Below are positions 33,941 through 42,977 of a DNA stretch of 64,000 nucleotides, piece by piece. Positions within the stretch are counted from its first letter, which is position 1, and every line of letters starts with the position of its first letter. The translations under genes and the position numbers were made by a program. The stretch lies in assembly GCF_011395035.1 (NCBI RefSeq), contig NZ_CP024768.1, positions 862,854 to 926,853 on the forward strand, written 5' to 3'. The notes below the pieces were generated by a model. It was given only the letters and a program-made list of their open reading frames with translations, did not search any database and had not been told where the DNA came from. Origin of the DNA: Pantoea cypripedii (lineage in GTDB: Bacteria > Pseudomonadota > Gammaproteobacteria > Enterobacterales > Enterobacteriaceae).

Positions 33941-34708
33941 ATGTGCGAATTGCTCGGGATGAGCGCGAATGTCCCAACGGATATCTGTTTTAGTTTTACC
34001 GGGCTGGTGCAGCGTGGCGGTGGAACCGGACCGCACAAAGATGGCTGGGGCATCACTTTTTATGAAGATAAAGGCTGCCGCACCTTCAAAGATCCGTTAC
34101 CGAGCTATAACTCGCCAATTGCCCGTCTGGTGCAGGAATACCCCATCAAATCACATTCGGTGGTGGCGCATATTCGCCAGGCCAACCGGGGTGAAGTGTC
34201 ACTGGAAAATACCCATCCGTTTACCCGTGAGTTGTGGGGCCGTAACTGGACCTACGCCCATAATGGCCAGCTGAAAGGCTATCGTCAGCTGGAGACCGGC
34301 CATTTCCGGCCGGTGGGTGAAACCGACAGTGAAAAAGCCTTCTGCTGGATCCTGCATAAACTGACCCAGCGTTATCCGCGCACACCGGGGAACTGGCCCG
34401 CGGTGTTTCGCTATATCGCGGAGCTGGCGACGGAGTTACGGCAGAAAGGGGTGTTTAATATGCTGCTGTCGGACGGACGTTATCTGATGGCGTTCTGTTC
34501 CACCAATCTGTTCTGGATCACCCGTCGCGCGCCGTTTGGCAAAGCCAAGTTGCTCGATCAGGATGTGGAGATTGATTTTCAACAGCAGACTACACCGCAG
34601 GATGTGGTGACGGTGATCGCGACGCAACCGCTGACGGGGAATGAAACCTGGCACCGGATAGTGCCAGGTGAGTGGGTATTATTTTGCCTGGGAGAGCGCC
34701 AGGAATGA
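33941..34708 (+). CDS. yafJ: Class II glutamine amidotransferase family protein YafJ
   Basis: A 255-residue Ntn-type glutaminase-domain protein. Cys2 (after removal of Met1) is the expected nucleophile, and VVAHIRQANRGEVSLENTHP and YAHNGQLKGY are the glutamine-binding motifs. No synthase domain is attached, so the acceptor reaction is unknown. It lies between gmhA and yafK as in E. coli, and its end overlaps the end of yafK on the opposite strand by 30 bases. Confidence 0.92.
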   Translation: MCELLGMSANVPTDICFSFTGLVQRGGGTGPHKDGWGITFYEDKGCRTFKDPLPSYNSPIARLVQEYPIKSHSVVAHIRQANRGEVSLENTHPFTRELWGRNWTYAHNGQLKGYRQLETGHFRPVGETDSEKAFCWILHKLTQRYPRTPGNWPAVFRYIAELATELRQKGVFNMLLSDGRYLMAFCSTNLFWITRRAPFGKAKLLDQDVEIDFQQQTTPQDVVTVIATQPLTGNETWHRIVPGEWVLFCLGERQE

Positions 34709-35425
34709 TTTTGAAGCAGCGTCTGGCGCGGTCATCACCGCCGGACTGCTGTTTACCGCGTACTGGCCGGTGCCGGTGACGTTCACCGTCGGTGGTTGAT
34801 GGTACTTAACAAAGTACGCATAACCCGGCTGCAGCTGACGCCAGAAGCTGGCGTAAGTGGAGTAGCGGTGGCGCTGCATGTTGCTGTCGGTCATGCGGAA
34901 CGGGAAGATGCTTAACGACACTTCCTGCTGCCCGTTACGCAGCGCAGCGTTAACGTAGGTGTAGATCTCATCCATATAGGCGTTGGTCATGGCATAGCAG
35001 CCAATGGATTTACAATCGCCATGGATCATCAGATATTTGCCGTTGTAACCATTGTCGCGGTCAAATTGGTTCGGAAAACCGGTATTGATCGCACGATAAT
35101 AATGACTATCTGGTTTTAACTGATTCAGTTTGACGCTATAAAAACCTTCCGGGCTTTTAAAATCCCCTTCACGGCGTTTGGGACCCAAACCGCCAGAGAA
35201 ATTACAAATGCGGTAGCTGTCCAGCAGACGATATTCATTACCGATCTTGCCGTACAGTTCCAGCGTGCGCTCTTCCTTGAAAATCTGAATATAAACCGGG
35301 GTGCCAAGTAATTGTTTTTTTAGTTCTTTGCTTACCGGAGCCTCGGGATTAACTGGCTCGGGATTGATTGCCCAGCTAAGGACCGGCATAAAAATCATCG
35401 CAAGCAAGAATGCGATTCTGCCCAT
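34679..35425 (-). CDS. yafK: L,D-transpeptidase-family murein amidase YafK (DpaA)
   Basis: A 248-residue periplasmic YkuD-domain protein. The signal peptide is about MGRIAFLLAMIFMPVLSWA. The active site is YLMIHGDCKSIGCYAMTN with the SIGC cysteine. E. coli YafK (DpaA/LdtF) releases Braun lipoprotein from peptidoglycan, so the same role is expected. ATG at 35425 is preferred because it starts the signal peptide directly; an in-frame ATG 39 bases upstream would add 13 polar residues. Confidence 0.9.
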   Translation of the reverse strand: MGRIAFLLAMIFMPVLSWAINPEPVNPEAPVSKELKKQLLGTPVYIQIFKEERTLELYGKIGNEYRLLDSYRICNFSGGLGPKRREGDFKSPEGFYSVKLNQLKPDSHYYRAINTGFPNQFDRDNGYNGKYLMIHGDCKSIGCYAMTNAYMDEIYTYVNAALRNGQQEVSLSIFPFRMTDSNMQRHRYSTYASFWRQLQPGYAYFVKYHQPPTVNVTGTGQYAVNSSPAVMTAPDAASKSFLALSQAK

Positions 35426-35635
35426 TCTGTGTGTACCTTGAAGTGAAGAGGAACTGTGACGCATAACGTCTCTTATTGCATTATCGGAAATATCCGCTAC
35501 CGCAGCGCAACATTAACATTGTCTGGCGTTTAATCAAGCCAGTGTCTGAGAAAATAACCCTTTACCACAGGGATTACGGCGATAAATTTGTAAACTTTAA
35601 TGCCTGCCCCGACAAATATTGCCGATATTTTTCGA

Positions 35636-35655
35636 TGCTGTATACTTATCCAGTA
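35636..35655 (+). promoter_or_regulatory. LexA box upstream of dinB
   Basis: TGCTGTATACTTATCCAGTA has CTG-N10-CAG and the TATA-rich centre of an SOS box, 12 bases before the dinB start. DinB should be SOS-inducible, as in E. coli. Confidence 0.8.
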
Positions 35656-35667
35656 TTCGGAGGGGGT

Positions 35668-36726
35668 ATGCGTAAGATCATTCATGTCGATATGGACTGC
35701 TTTTTCGCGGCGGTTGAAATGCGCGACGATCCCTCTTTGCGTGATATCCCGATCGCCATCGGTGGCAGCCGGGTGCAACGTGGTGTGATCAGCACCGCCA
35801 ACTACCCGGCACGCGAATATGGCGTGCGCAGTGCCATGCCCACCGCTACCGCGCTGAGACTGTGCCCACACCTCCGTCTGCTGCCCGGCCGCTTCGAAGC
35901 TTATAAAGAGGCTTCCCGCCAGATCCGCGACATCTTCGCGCGCTACACCTCGCTGATTGAACCGCTGTCGCTGGATGAAGCTTACCTTGATGTCACCGAT
36001 AGCCCGCATTGCCAGGGATCAGCCACGCTGATGGCGCAGGCGATTCGCGCCGATATTCTGCGTGAAACCCAGCTCAGCGCCTCGGCAGGGATCGCGCCAA
36101 TCAAGTTTCTCGCCAAAATTGCCTCCGACCTGAATAAGCCGAATGGCCAGTTTGTGATCACGCCGCAGGCGATGCCTGATTTTTTGCTGACGCTGTCACT
36201 GAGTAAAATTCCCGGCGTCGGCAAGGTGTCGGCGAAAAAGCTGGAAGAGATGGGGCTACGTACCTGCGGCGATGTGCAGCAGGCCGATCTGGCGCAACTG
36301 CTCAAACGCTTCGGCAAATTTGGCCGGGTGTTGTGGGAACGCAGCCACGGCATTGACGAGCGCGGTGTGGTGGTGGAGCGGGAGCGTAAATCGCTCGGCG
36401 TTGAGCGTACCCTGATGGAAGATATTCACAGCTGGGAACAATGCCTTGAAATTATTGATTATCTTTATGAAGAGCTGGATCGTCGTCTGACGCGTATCCG
36501 CCCGGATAAACTGATCGCCCGCCAGGGGGTAAAGCTGAAGTTTAATGATTTCCAGCAGACGACCCAGGAGCATATCTGGCCAGTGCTGAATAAAGAAGAC
36601 ATGATTGCGGTGGCACGCAAAACCTGGGACGAACGCCGCGCCGGGCGTGGCGTCAGGCTGGTGGGATTACATGTGACGCTGGTGAATCCACAGCTGGAAA
36701 GGCAATTATTATTGGGATTGTCGTAG
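35668..36726 (+). CDS. dinB: DNA polymerase IV (translesion, Y family)
   Basis: A 352-residue Y-family polymerase that bypasses lesions and extends mismatched ends during the SOS response. Catalytic acidic residues are Asp8 in HVDMDCFF and Asp103/Glu104 in SLDEAYLD. The little-finger domain ends QLERQLLLGLS, containing the beta-clamp binding motif. ATG at 35668 follows GGAGGGGGT; the frame is open far upstream but the LexA box fixes the start. Confidence 0.97.
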   Translation: MRKIIHVDMDCFFAAVEMRDDPSLRDIPIAIGGSRVQRGVISTANYPAREYGVRSAMPTATALRLCPHLRLLPGRFEAYKEASRQIRDIFARYTSLIEPLSLDEAYLDVTDSPHCQGSATLMAQAIRADILRETQLSASAGIAPIKFLAKIASDLNKPNGQFVITPQAMPDFLLTLSLSKIPGVGKVSAKKLEEMGLRTCGDVQQADLAQLLKRFGKFGRVLWERSHGIDERGVVVERERKSLGVERTLMEDIHSWEQCLEIIDYLYEELDRRLTRIRPDKLIARQGVKLKFNDFQQTTQEHIWPVLNKEDMIAVARKTWDERRAGRGVRLVGLHVTLVNPQLERQLLLGLS

Positions 36727-36797
36727 CGGCGCGATTTATCGCGCGTCTTTCGGGCTGCGGCACGGAAAACAACGCGCGATAAATCGCGCTGCTACGG
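36722..36797. repeat. BIME-like pair of REP palindromes
   Basis: Two inverted copies of the GTAGCGGCGCGATTTATCGC element (36722-36745 and about 36773-36797) begin inside the last codon of dinB and fill the gap to the convergent ABC binding-protein gene. Layout is the same as at 28142-28213. Confidence 0.88.
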
Positions 36798-36827
36798 ATA
36801 TGGGGCGGATTTACCCACCCCCACTTG

Positions 36828-37898
36828 TTATTTATTGCCGTACTTCGCTTCCAGCGTGGCAAACCAGGGTGCGACGAAATCGTGGTTCTCACCCCAGCCT
36901 GGGATGATTTTGCTCAGCGACGCCACGTTCACCGCACCCTGCTCGCTGCTCAGCTGCTGCTGAGTAATCGAGGAAGCCTTAAACTCGTAGCTCGCCGGAG
37001 TGTTTTCACCGGCAATCTTATTCGCCACCAGACGCATATTCACTGCGCCAATGGTTTTCGGATCCACAGCCACCGTCTGCACCCACGGGCTGTTTTTCTC
37101 GTGCATCAGCTGCAGATCCTGGTTGGAGACGTCAATGCTGTACAGTTTGATCTCAGTACGGCCATTCTCCTGCAACGCTTTGTAGGCACCCTGGCTGAAG
37201 GCATCCCAGGAACCCCAGATCGCATCAATTTTGCCTTTCGGGTACTTCGCCAGAATCGCACCAATCTTGTTAGCCGTATCGCCCTGCACGTCAGAAGAGA
37301 CCGCCCCGATCGATTCCAGCTGATGGATGCCTGGATTTTCCTTCATCAGTTTTTCATACACTACCTGACGACGATCCATGGCCGGGAAGCCAGCGACCCA
37401 CAATTTGACGATATTCGCCTTACCGTTAAAGTCTTTGATCAACTGACCCAGCGATTCCTGCGCCAGTGAGGCGTCATTCTGTGCGGTGACCGTCACGCCG
37501 TTCACCGGTGTATCAACCGGGGTATCAAACACCGACACCTTGATTCCGGCATCGGCAATGCGTTTTACCAGTGCGGTAGAGTAGGGTTCTTTACCGTGCG
37601 ACAGAATGATGCCGTCATATTTCTGGCTGATCGCCTGGCTAACGAAATCCTGGAAACGCGCATCATCGCCGTTGCTCAGGAAGGTGCTGACTTTGAAGCC
37701 CAGCTTACGTCCCTGCTGGATGGCACCGGCCACAAACTGGGTGGTGTTATCGTCAGAACCGAGGTTACGGATAATGGCGATACGCACCGGTCCCTGATGA
37801 TTAGCGATGGCGGCAGGTACCGGCACCACGGTGTCGGCAAAGGCGGCGCTGACATTCAGCAGGCTTACGGCCAGCAGCGAAAGGGTAATTTTTTTCAT
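36828..37898 (-). CDS. Sugar ABC transporter periplasmic binding protein (ribose/RbsB-like)
   Basis: A 356-residue type I periplasmic binding protein with signal peptide MKKITLSLLAVSLLNVSAAFA. VRIAIIRNLGSDDNTTQFVAGAIQQ in two parts, YDGIILSHGKE and DAIWGSWDAFSQGAYKAL follow the pentose/hexose-binding fold. It is the last gene of an operon ATPase-permease-binding protein. The promoter region has met-box-like octamers and the methionine salvage genes lie 6 kb away, so a methylthiopentose is a candidate ligand. That is inference; by sequence alone it is a generic sugar binding protein. Confidence 0.85.
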   Translation of the reverse strand: MKKITLSLLAVSLLNVSAAFADTVVPVPAAIANHQGPVRIAIIRNLGSDDNTTQFVAGAIQQGRKLGFKVSTFLSNGDDARFQDFVSQAISQKYDGIILSHGKEPYSTALVKRIADAGIKVSVFDTPVDTPVNGVTVTAQNDASLAQESLGQLIKDFNGKANIVKLWVAGFPAMDRRQVVYEKLMKENPGIHQLESIGAVSSDVQGDTANKIGAILAKYPKGKIDAIWGSWDAFSQGAYKALQENGRTEIKLYSIDVSNQDLQLMHEKNSPWVQTVAVDPKTIGAVNMRLVANKIAGENTPASYEFKASSITQQQLSSEQGAVNVASLSKIIPGWGENHDFVAPWFATLEAKYGNK

Positions 37899-37925
37899 GT
37901 TGTTCTCTTTCTTCAGGGAAGCGCC

Positions 37926-38924
37926 TTAGCGGCGCTGAATATAGGTAATCGCCAGGGCCAGAGCCAGCACCAGGCCTTTAATAATGTCCATGGCGTAGTA
38001 GGGCACGGAAAGCATCACCAGTCCGTTTTGCAGCACACCAAGGATGATCGCGCCGACCAGGGTTCCGAGCGCATTCGGTTTGCCGGAACCGGCCAGCGAG
38101 AAGCCGATCCACGCCGCCGCCACCGCATCCATCAGGTAACCGCCACCGGCATTCACCTGCGAGGAACCAATACGCGAAGCCAGCAGAATGCCACCGACCC
38201 CGGCCAGCAGTGACGAAATCACATAAGCCAGCACGCGATAACGGTTGGTACGGATACCGGAGAGACGTGCCGCTTCCGGATTGCCACCGAGGGCATACAT
38301 CCGGCGGCCATGTTTGGTCAGCGACAGCGCCAGCTGCGCCACGATGGTCACCACCAGCATGATAATGACGATGGTTGGCACCTGGCCGAGCAGGTTGAAG
38401 CCAGCCGGAATAGCGCCTTCCGCCATATCCCCGTTCGGCATCACCATATTTTCGGTAATGGAGCCACCAAAGCTGTAGGTCATCGCCACGCCCTGAACCA
38501 CAAACAACGTTGCGAGGGTCGCCAGCATGTCGGGAATGCGCAGAATCACAATCAGGAAGCTGTTAAACAACCCGACCAGGGTGCACAGCAGCAAGGTAAT
38601 GACGATGGCTTCGGTGGAGTTGAAGCCGTACCAGACGAACAGTGAAATCACCAGCGCATTCGCCAGCGAGGCGGTAGAGCCGACAGACAGGTCAAAGCCG
38701 CCAATGGTCAGCGAAATCGACACGCCAATCGCAATCACCGTGACAATGGCGATGGAGCGCAGAATGTTGATGATGTTGGCAGGCTCAAGGAAGCTGTCTG
38801 AGGCAAGACCAAATGCGGCGATCAGGATCACCACCGTCAGCAACATGCCCCATTTATAGAGAAAATCAAATAGTTGATGGCGCAGAGAAGGCTGCGGGTT
38901 CAGGATGATATCTTTGCTGCTCAC
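37926..38924 (-). CDS. Sugar ABC transporter permease (RbsC-like)
   Basis: A 332-residue inner-membrane permease of the BPD_transp_2 family with about 8-10 helices. GGFDLSVGSTASLANALVIS and ALGGNPEAARLSGIRTNRYRVLAY in two parts (the cytoplasmic coupling loop) are diagnostic. It overlaps the ATPase gene by 4 bases and precedes the binding-protein gene by 27 bases. Confidence 0.9.
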   Translation of the reverse strand: MSSKDIILNPQPSLRHQLFDFLYKWGMLLTVVILIAAFGLASDSFLEPANIINILRSIAIVTVIAIGVSISLTIGGFDLSVGSTASLANALVISLFVWYGFNSTEAIVITLLLCTLVGLFNSFLIVILRIPDMLATLATLFVVQGVAMTYSFGGSITENMVMPNGDMAEGAIPAGFNLLGQVPTIVIIMLVVTIVAQLALSLTKHGRRMYALGGNPEAARLSGIRTNRYRVLAYVISSLLAGVGGILLASRIGSSQVNAGGGYLMDAVAAAWIGFSLAGSGKPNALGTLVGAIILGVLQNGLVMLSVPYYAMDIIKGLVLALALAITYIQRR

Positions 38925-40426
38925 GCAGGGGTTCCTCCGGTGGAATAAAGCAAAAGCGTCTCTTCTGTGGCCTCACGACCTTCCATTTCTGCCACAATGC
39001 GCCCGTCCCAGAGCACACAAATACGGTCGCACAGGCCCACCAGCTCGGAAAACTCACCCGAGGCATAGATGATGCCTTTGCCTTCCCGCGCTAAACCGTC
39101 GATCAGGCTGAACAGATCGGTTTTGGCCTTGATATCGACCCCTTTGGTCGGTTCATCAAAAATCAGCACATCGGCGTTATTACGCAGCCATTTACCAATC
39201 GCCACTTTCTGCTGATTACCACCCGACAGGCGGCGCAGCGTCTGCGCGGGGCCGGTGGTGCGCACGTTGAGGCGGTTAATCACCTCTTCTGCCCAGCGCC
39301 ATGCCTGGCGGTGGCCAAACAGGCTCCAGCGGGAAAAACTGTTATCGGCGCTGACGCTGAGGTTCATCGTCACCGATTCATCGATAAAGATGCCTTCTTT
39401 ACGGCGTTCTTCTGGCACCAGCGCCATACGATTTTCCACCGAGTCATGTGGTGAACGCGGACGCCACGGTTTGCCATGCAATTCGCCGCGACTGACGCGG
39501 CTTTTGTTCGCGCCAAACAGCGCTTTGCACAGCTCGGTTTTACCGGCTCCGGCTAACCCGGCGATGCCGAGGATTTCACCTTTATGCAGGCGCAGCGAGA
39601 TATCCTGGAGCAACTGGTCATCATGCAGACCTTCCACTGACAGCAGCAGAGGCTGTTGCTGACGTTCACGGCGCGGCGGATACACATCGGTTAACTGGTG
39701 GCCGAGCATCTTCTCCACGATTTGCTCGCCGCTCAGTGCCGCCATCGGGGCGGTTTCGATCAGGCGTCCATCGCGCAGCACCGTCAGCTGGTCACAAATT
39801 GCTTTCAGTTCGTGAATGCGGTGGGAAATAAACACCACGCCAATGCCATTGTCCTGTAAACGACGAACCACGCTAAACAGACGCTCGCTTTCATGCTGGT
39901 CGAGCGGCGCGGTCGGTTCATCAAGGATCAGGAAGCGGCAGTGATGGGAGAGGGCGCGGGCCAGCAAAATCTGCTGCTTTTCCGCCAGTGAGCAGCGCTC
40001 CACCAGGCGTTTGACGTCAATATTCACTTCCAGCTGGGCCAGCAGCGCGCGCGCCTGGCGGCGGATTTCGCCCCAGCGATAGCCGTGGCCCGGTTCGGCC
40101 AGCTGATCGAGCAGGATGTTTTCCGCCACACTGAGCTGCGGCACCAGCGCCACGTCCACTTCCTGCTGTACCAGGTGGATACCCAGCTTTTTGGCATCAC
40201 GCGGGGAGCGAATGGTGACGGGCTGATCATCGAGCAGGATCTCGCCGTGATAATGGCTGTGCGCGCCAGAGAGCACGGCCATCAGCGTCGATTTTCCTGC
40301 ACCGTTGGCACCGGTCAGTGCATGCACCGAGCCGCCGTCGGTGACAAAGTCCACCTCGGTCAGCGCGGCAAAACCGCCAAAAGCGATGGAGATATTACGC
40401 ATCTCCAGGCGGTTAATCGCACTCAT
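38921..40426 (-). CDS. Sugar ABC transporter ATPase, duplicated domains (RbsA-like)
   Basis: A 501-residue ATPase with two fused nucleotide-binding domains. The first has Walker A GANGAGKST and Walker B FLILDEPTAPLD; the second has the degenerate Walker A GLAGAGKTE typical of RbsA, then LSGGNQQKVAIGKWL and LIFDEPTKGVD. First gene of the operon; its upstream region (40427-40642) contains the met-box-like array. Confidence 0.92.
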   Translation of the reverse strand: MSAINRLEMRNISIAFGGFAALTEVDFVTDGGSVHALTGANGAGKSTLMAVLSGAHSHYHGEILLDDQPVTIRSPRDAKKLGIHLVQQEVDVALVPQLSVAENILLDQLAEPGHGYRWGEIRRQARALLAQLEVNIDVKRLVERCSLAEKQQILLARALSHHCRFLILDEPTAPLDQHESERLFSVVRRLQDNGIGVVFISHRIHELKAICDQLTVLRDGRLIETAPMAALSGEQIVEKMLGHQLTDVYPPRRERQQQPLLLSVEGLHDDQLLQDISLRLHKGEILGIAGLAGAGKTELCKALFGANKSRVSRGELHGKPWRPRSPHDSVENRMALVPEERRKEGIFIDESVTMNLSVSADNSFSRWSLFGHRQAWRWAEEVINRLNVRTTGPAQTLRRLSGGNQQKVAIGKWLRNNADVLIFDEPTKGVDIKAKTDLFSLIDGLAREGKGIIYASGEFSELVGLCDRICVLWDGRIVAEMEGREATEETLLLYSTGGTPA

Positions 40427-40531
40427 GGACGGGGCCTTTTAAAAAGAGAAGTGGGCGCATTTTTTCCTGAACATCCAGGCTCGGCAACAAACGAAAGCGC
40501 ATAAGCTAGCACAAAATCGTATTAGCCATCC

Positions 40532-40579
40532 AGACATCCGGGCGTAACGGCGTCTAAAACTGGCAGCAGACAGACGTGA
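40532..40579. promoter_or_regulatory. Met-box-like octamer array upstream of the sugar ABC operon
   Basis: Six in-phase octamers fit between 40532 and 40579. Those at 40532 (AGACATCC), 40548 (CGGCGTCT) and 40572 (AGACGTGA) match AGACGTCT at 6 of 8 positions; the others are weaker. The array lies 105-153 bases upstream of the ATPase start, in the only promoter-sized gap of this operon. Binding by MetJ is inferred. Confidence 0.5.
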
Positions 40580-40642
40580 TAGTGAAAGAAGGGGGTAAGG
40601 TTGCGATTTGTTAGCAGATTATGCTGGTTTGTTAACAGGCAT

Positions 40643-40666
40643 AAAAAAACCAGGCCGAAGCCTGGT
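40643..40666 (-). terminator. Terminator of pepD
   Basis: On the minus strand ACCAGGC-TTCG-GCCTGGT is a 7-bp stem with a stable TTCG loop followed by seven T residues, 20 bases after the pepD stop. Confidence 0.9.
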
Positions 40667-40685
40667 GAGTGACTTAACCAAATAA

Positions 40686-42146
40686 TTACACTTTTTCTGG
40701 CACCACGTTGAGCAGCGAGGTCAGCAGTTGCCAGTAAAGGCCAACGCTTGCCACATGAACCTGCTCATCCGGTGAGTGCGGACCGGTGATGGTAGGGCCA
40801 ATGGAGACCATATCCATCTCAGGATAAGGTTTCTTGAACAGACCGCATTCCAGACCTGCGTGGATCACCTGGATGTTTGGTGTCTTGCCAAACAGGGCTT
40901 CGTAAGTCTTCCGCGTCAGCGCCATGATCGGCGAATCAGCATCCGGCTGCCAGCCTGGGTAGCCGCCTTTAGGCGCAGTTTTGGCACCGGCCAGTTCACC
41001 CAGCGACGTCAGCACTTCTACCACGTAATCTTTACCGGTATCGATCAGCGAACGAATCAGGCAGATGATTTCTGCATTGTCCTGATCCATGGTCACCACG
41101 CCAACGTTGAGCGAGGTTTCCACCACGCCTTTGGCCACGTCTGAATTGCGGATCACGCCGTTCGGGGTGGTGTTCAGCAGGTTAAGGAAACGATCACGGC
41201 AGTCAGCAGTCAGCGCCTGGCCCTGATGCGCCAGCGGTTCGCTCAGCAGCGTGATGTTTTTCTCTTTAATGCCCAGCTCGTTTTGCAGCGTGGCCTGGAA
41301 ATGTGCCGCCGCTGATTTCAGGGCATCCACTTTGTGGCTGTCGATAGCCAGCGTCGCAAAGGCTTCACGCGGGATGGCGTTACGCAGCGTACCACCGGTG
41401 AATTCAATCAGGCGCGCATCCAGCGAACGAGCATGTGCCGCCAGGAAGCGTGCCAGCAGCTTGTTGGCATTGCCCAAACCCAGGTGGATATCCGCGCCAG
41501 AGTGACCGCCTTTCAGCCCTTTCAGCGTCAGACGCAGGGTTTCATAACCGGCAGGCACCGCTTCACGGGTCAGGGGCAGGGTGGTGATAAAGTCGATACC
41601 ACCGGCGCAGCCCATATAGATCTCACCTTCTTCTTCGGAGTCGGTGTTGATCAGGATATCGGCTTGCAGCCAGTTCGGTTGTAAACCAAAGGCACCATCC
41701 ATGCCGGACTCTTCCGTCATGGTCAGCAGCACCTCAATCGGGCCGTGTGTCAGGCTGTTGTCAGCCAGCACCGCCAGCGCCGATGCCATACCGATACCGT
41801 TATCGGCACCCAGTGTCGTCCCACGCGCTTTTACCCATTCGCCATCCACATACGGCTGAATCGGGTCTTTGGTGAAGTCATGCACCGTGTCATTGTTCTT
41901 CTGCGGCACCATGTCGAGGTGAGCCTGCAGTGCAACCGGTGTGCGTTTTTCCATGCCTTTGGTGGCGGGTTTACGAATCAGGATGTTTCCGACCTGATCG
42001 CGCTCCACCCAAAGTCCCTGCTCTTTGGCCCAGCCAACGATGTATTCGGCCAGGGCTTCTTCATGGTAAGACGGGTGTGGAATGGAGCAGATTTTGGCGA
42101 AAATATCCCACAGTGGCTGGGGTGAAAGTTGCGACAATTCAGACAC
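40686..42146 (-). CDS. pepD: Cytosol non-specific dipeptidase (aminoacyl-histidine dipeptidase)
   Basis: A 486-residue M20 metallopeptidase that hydrolyses dipeptides including carnosine-like Xaa-His. Metal-binding motifs are VALQAHLDMVPQ, TTLGADNGIG and MTEESGMDGAFG, with GGHSGADIHLG in the lid-domain region. One residue longer than E. coli PepD, which has the same neighbours dinB-side and gpt. Confidence 0.97.
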   Translation of the reverse strand: MSELSQLSPQPLWDIFAKICSIPHPSYHEEALAEYIVGWAKEQGLWVERDQVGNILIRKPATKGMEKRTPVALQAHLDMVPQKNNDTVHDFTKDPIQPYVDGEWVKARGTTLGADNGIGMASALAVLADNSLTHGPIEVLLTMTEESGMDGAFGLQPNWLQADILINTDSEEEGEIYMGCAGGIDFITTLPLTREAVPAGYETLRLTLKGLKGGHSGADIHLGLGNANKLLARFLAAHARSLDARLIEFTGGTLRNAIPREAFATLAIDSHKVDALKSAAAHFQATLQNELGIKEKNITLLSEPLAHQGQALTADCRDRFLNLLNTTPNGVIRNSDVAKGVVETSLNVGVVTMDQDNAEIICLIRSLIDTGKDYVVEVLTSLGELAGAKTAPKGGYPGWQPDADSPIMALTRKTYEALFGKTPNIQVIHAGLECGLFKKPYPEMDMVSIGPTITGPHSPDEQVHVASVGLYWQLLTSLLNVVPEKV

Positions 42147-42401
42147 AACGCGTCTCCTGTGTCAGCGTGGCGGACGAGCCGCTCGCACGCGGGGTTCCAG
42201 TGAAAGATCGCCGTCAGCTCATCTGACGTGATGGGCCTGAGAATACCACTGTTTCTGACAGGGTGCGTAATCAGCCGCGCTAAAAAGCCGCAACCGATGC
42301 GTCAGATGCTGGTTTTTAACGCGACAGATCCTTATAATCTCGCGCAACCTTTTCCCCCTTGCACATTTTTAAGCCAACTTCAATTGGCCGGGACTCCTTT
42401 T

Positions 42402-42860
42402 ATGAGCGAAAAATACGTCGTCACCTGGGACATGCTACAGATCCATGCCCGTAAACTGGCCCAGCGCCTGCTTCCTGTGGAACAGTGGAAAGGTATCATC
42501 GCGGTAAGCCGTGGTGGTCTGGTTCCGGCATCGCTGCTGGCACGTGAACTTGGTATTCGCTATGTCGATACCGTGTGCATCTCCAGCTACGATCACGATC
42601 ACCAGCGCGAAATGACGGTGCTGAAGCGTGCCGAAGGTGATGGTGAAGGCTTTGTGGTGATTGACGACCTGGTGGATACCGGTGGCACCGCTCAGGCGAT
42701 CCGCGATATGTATCCTAAAGCACGTTTTGTTACCATCTTTGCTAAGCCTGCCGGCCGCGCGCTGGTGGACGATTATGTTGTCGATATTCCGCAGAACACC
42801 TGGATTGAACAGCCGTGGGACATGGGCGTGGTCTACATTCCCCCCATCGTCAAAAGCTGA
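42402..42860 (+). CDS. gpt: Xanthine-guanine phosphoribosyltransferase
   Basis: A 152-residue type I PRTase that salvages guanine and xanthine to GMP and XMP. The PRPP-binding motif is VVIDDLVDTGGTAQ and the N-terminal SEKYVVTWDMLQIHARKLA is typical. ATG at 42402 gives the E. coli length. It is divergent from pepD across 255 bases that contain no other gene. Confidence 0.97.
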   Translation: MSEKYVVTWDMLQIHARKLAQRLLPVEQWKGIIAVSRGGLVPASLLARELGIRYVDTVCISSYDHDHQREMTVLKRAEGDGEGFVVIDDLVDTGGTAQAIRDMYPKARFVTIFAKPAGRALVDDYVVDIPQNTWIEQPWDMGVVYIPPIVKS

Positions 42861-42874
42861 TTGACGCAACGCAA

Positions 42875-42906
42875 ACAACGCCCGATTTCTCGGGCGTTGT
42901 GCTTTC
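42875..42906 (+). terminator. Terminator of gpt
   Basis: ACAACGCCCGA-TTTC-TCGGGCGTTGT is an 11-bp stem followed by GCTTTC, 15 bases downstream of gpt. Confidence 0.75.
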
Positions 42907-42977
42907 TGTCTTATCGCACAGCACCGCAGTGTGCAGTAAACTGATCTTCGCCTGACTGCCGCAGAAGAGAGTTTACG

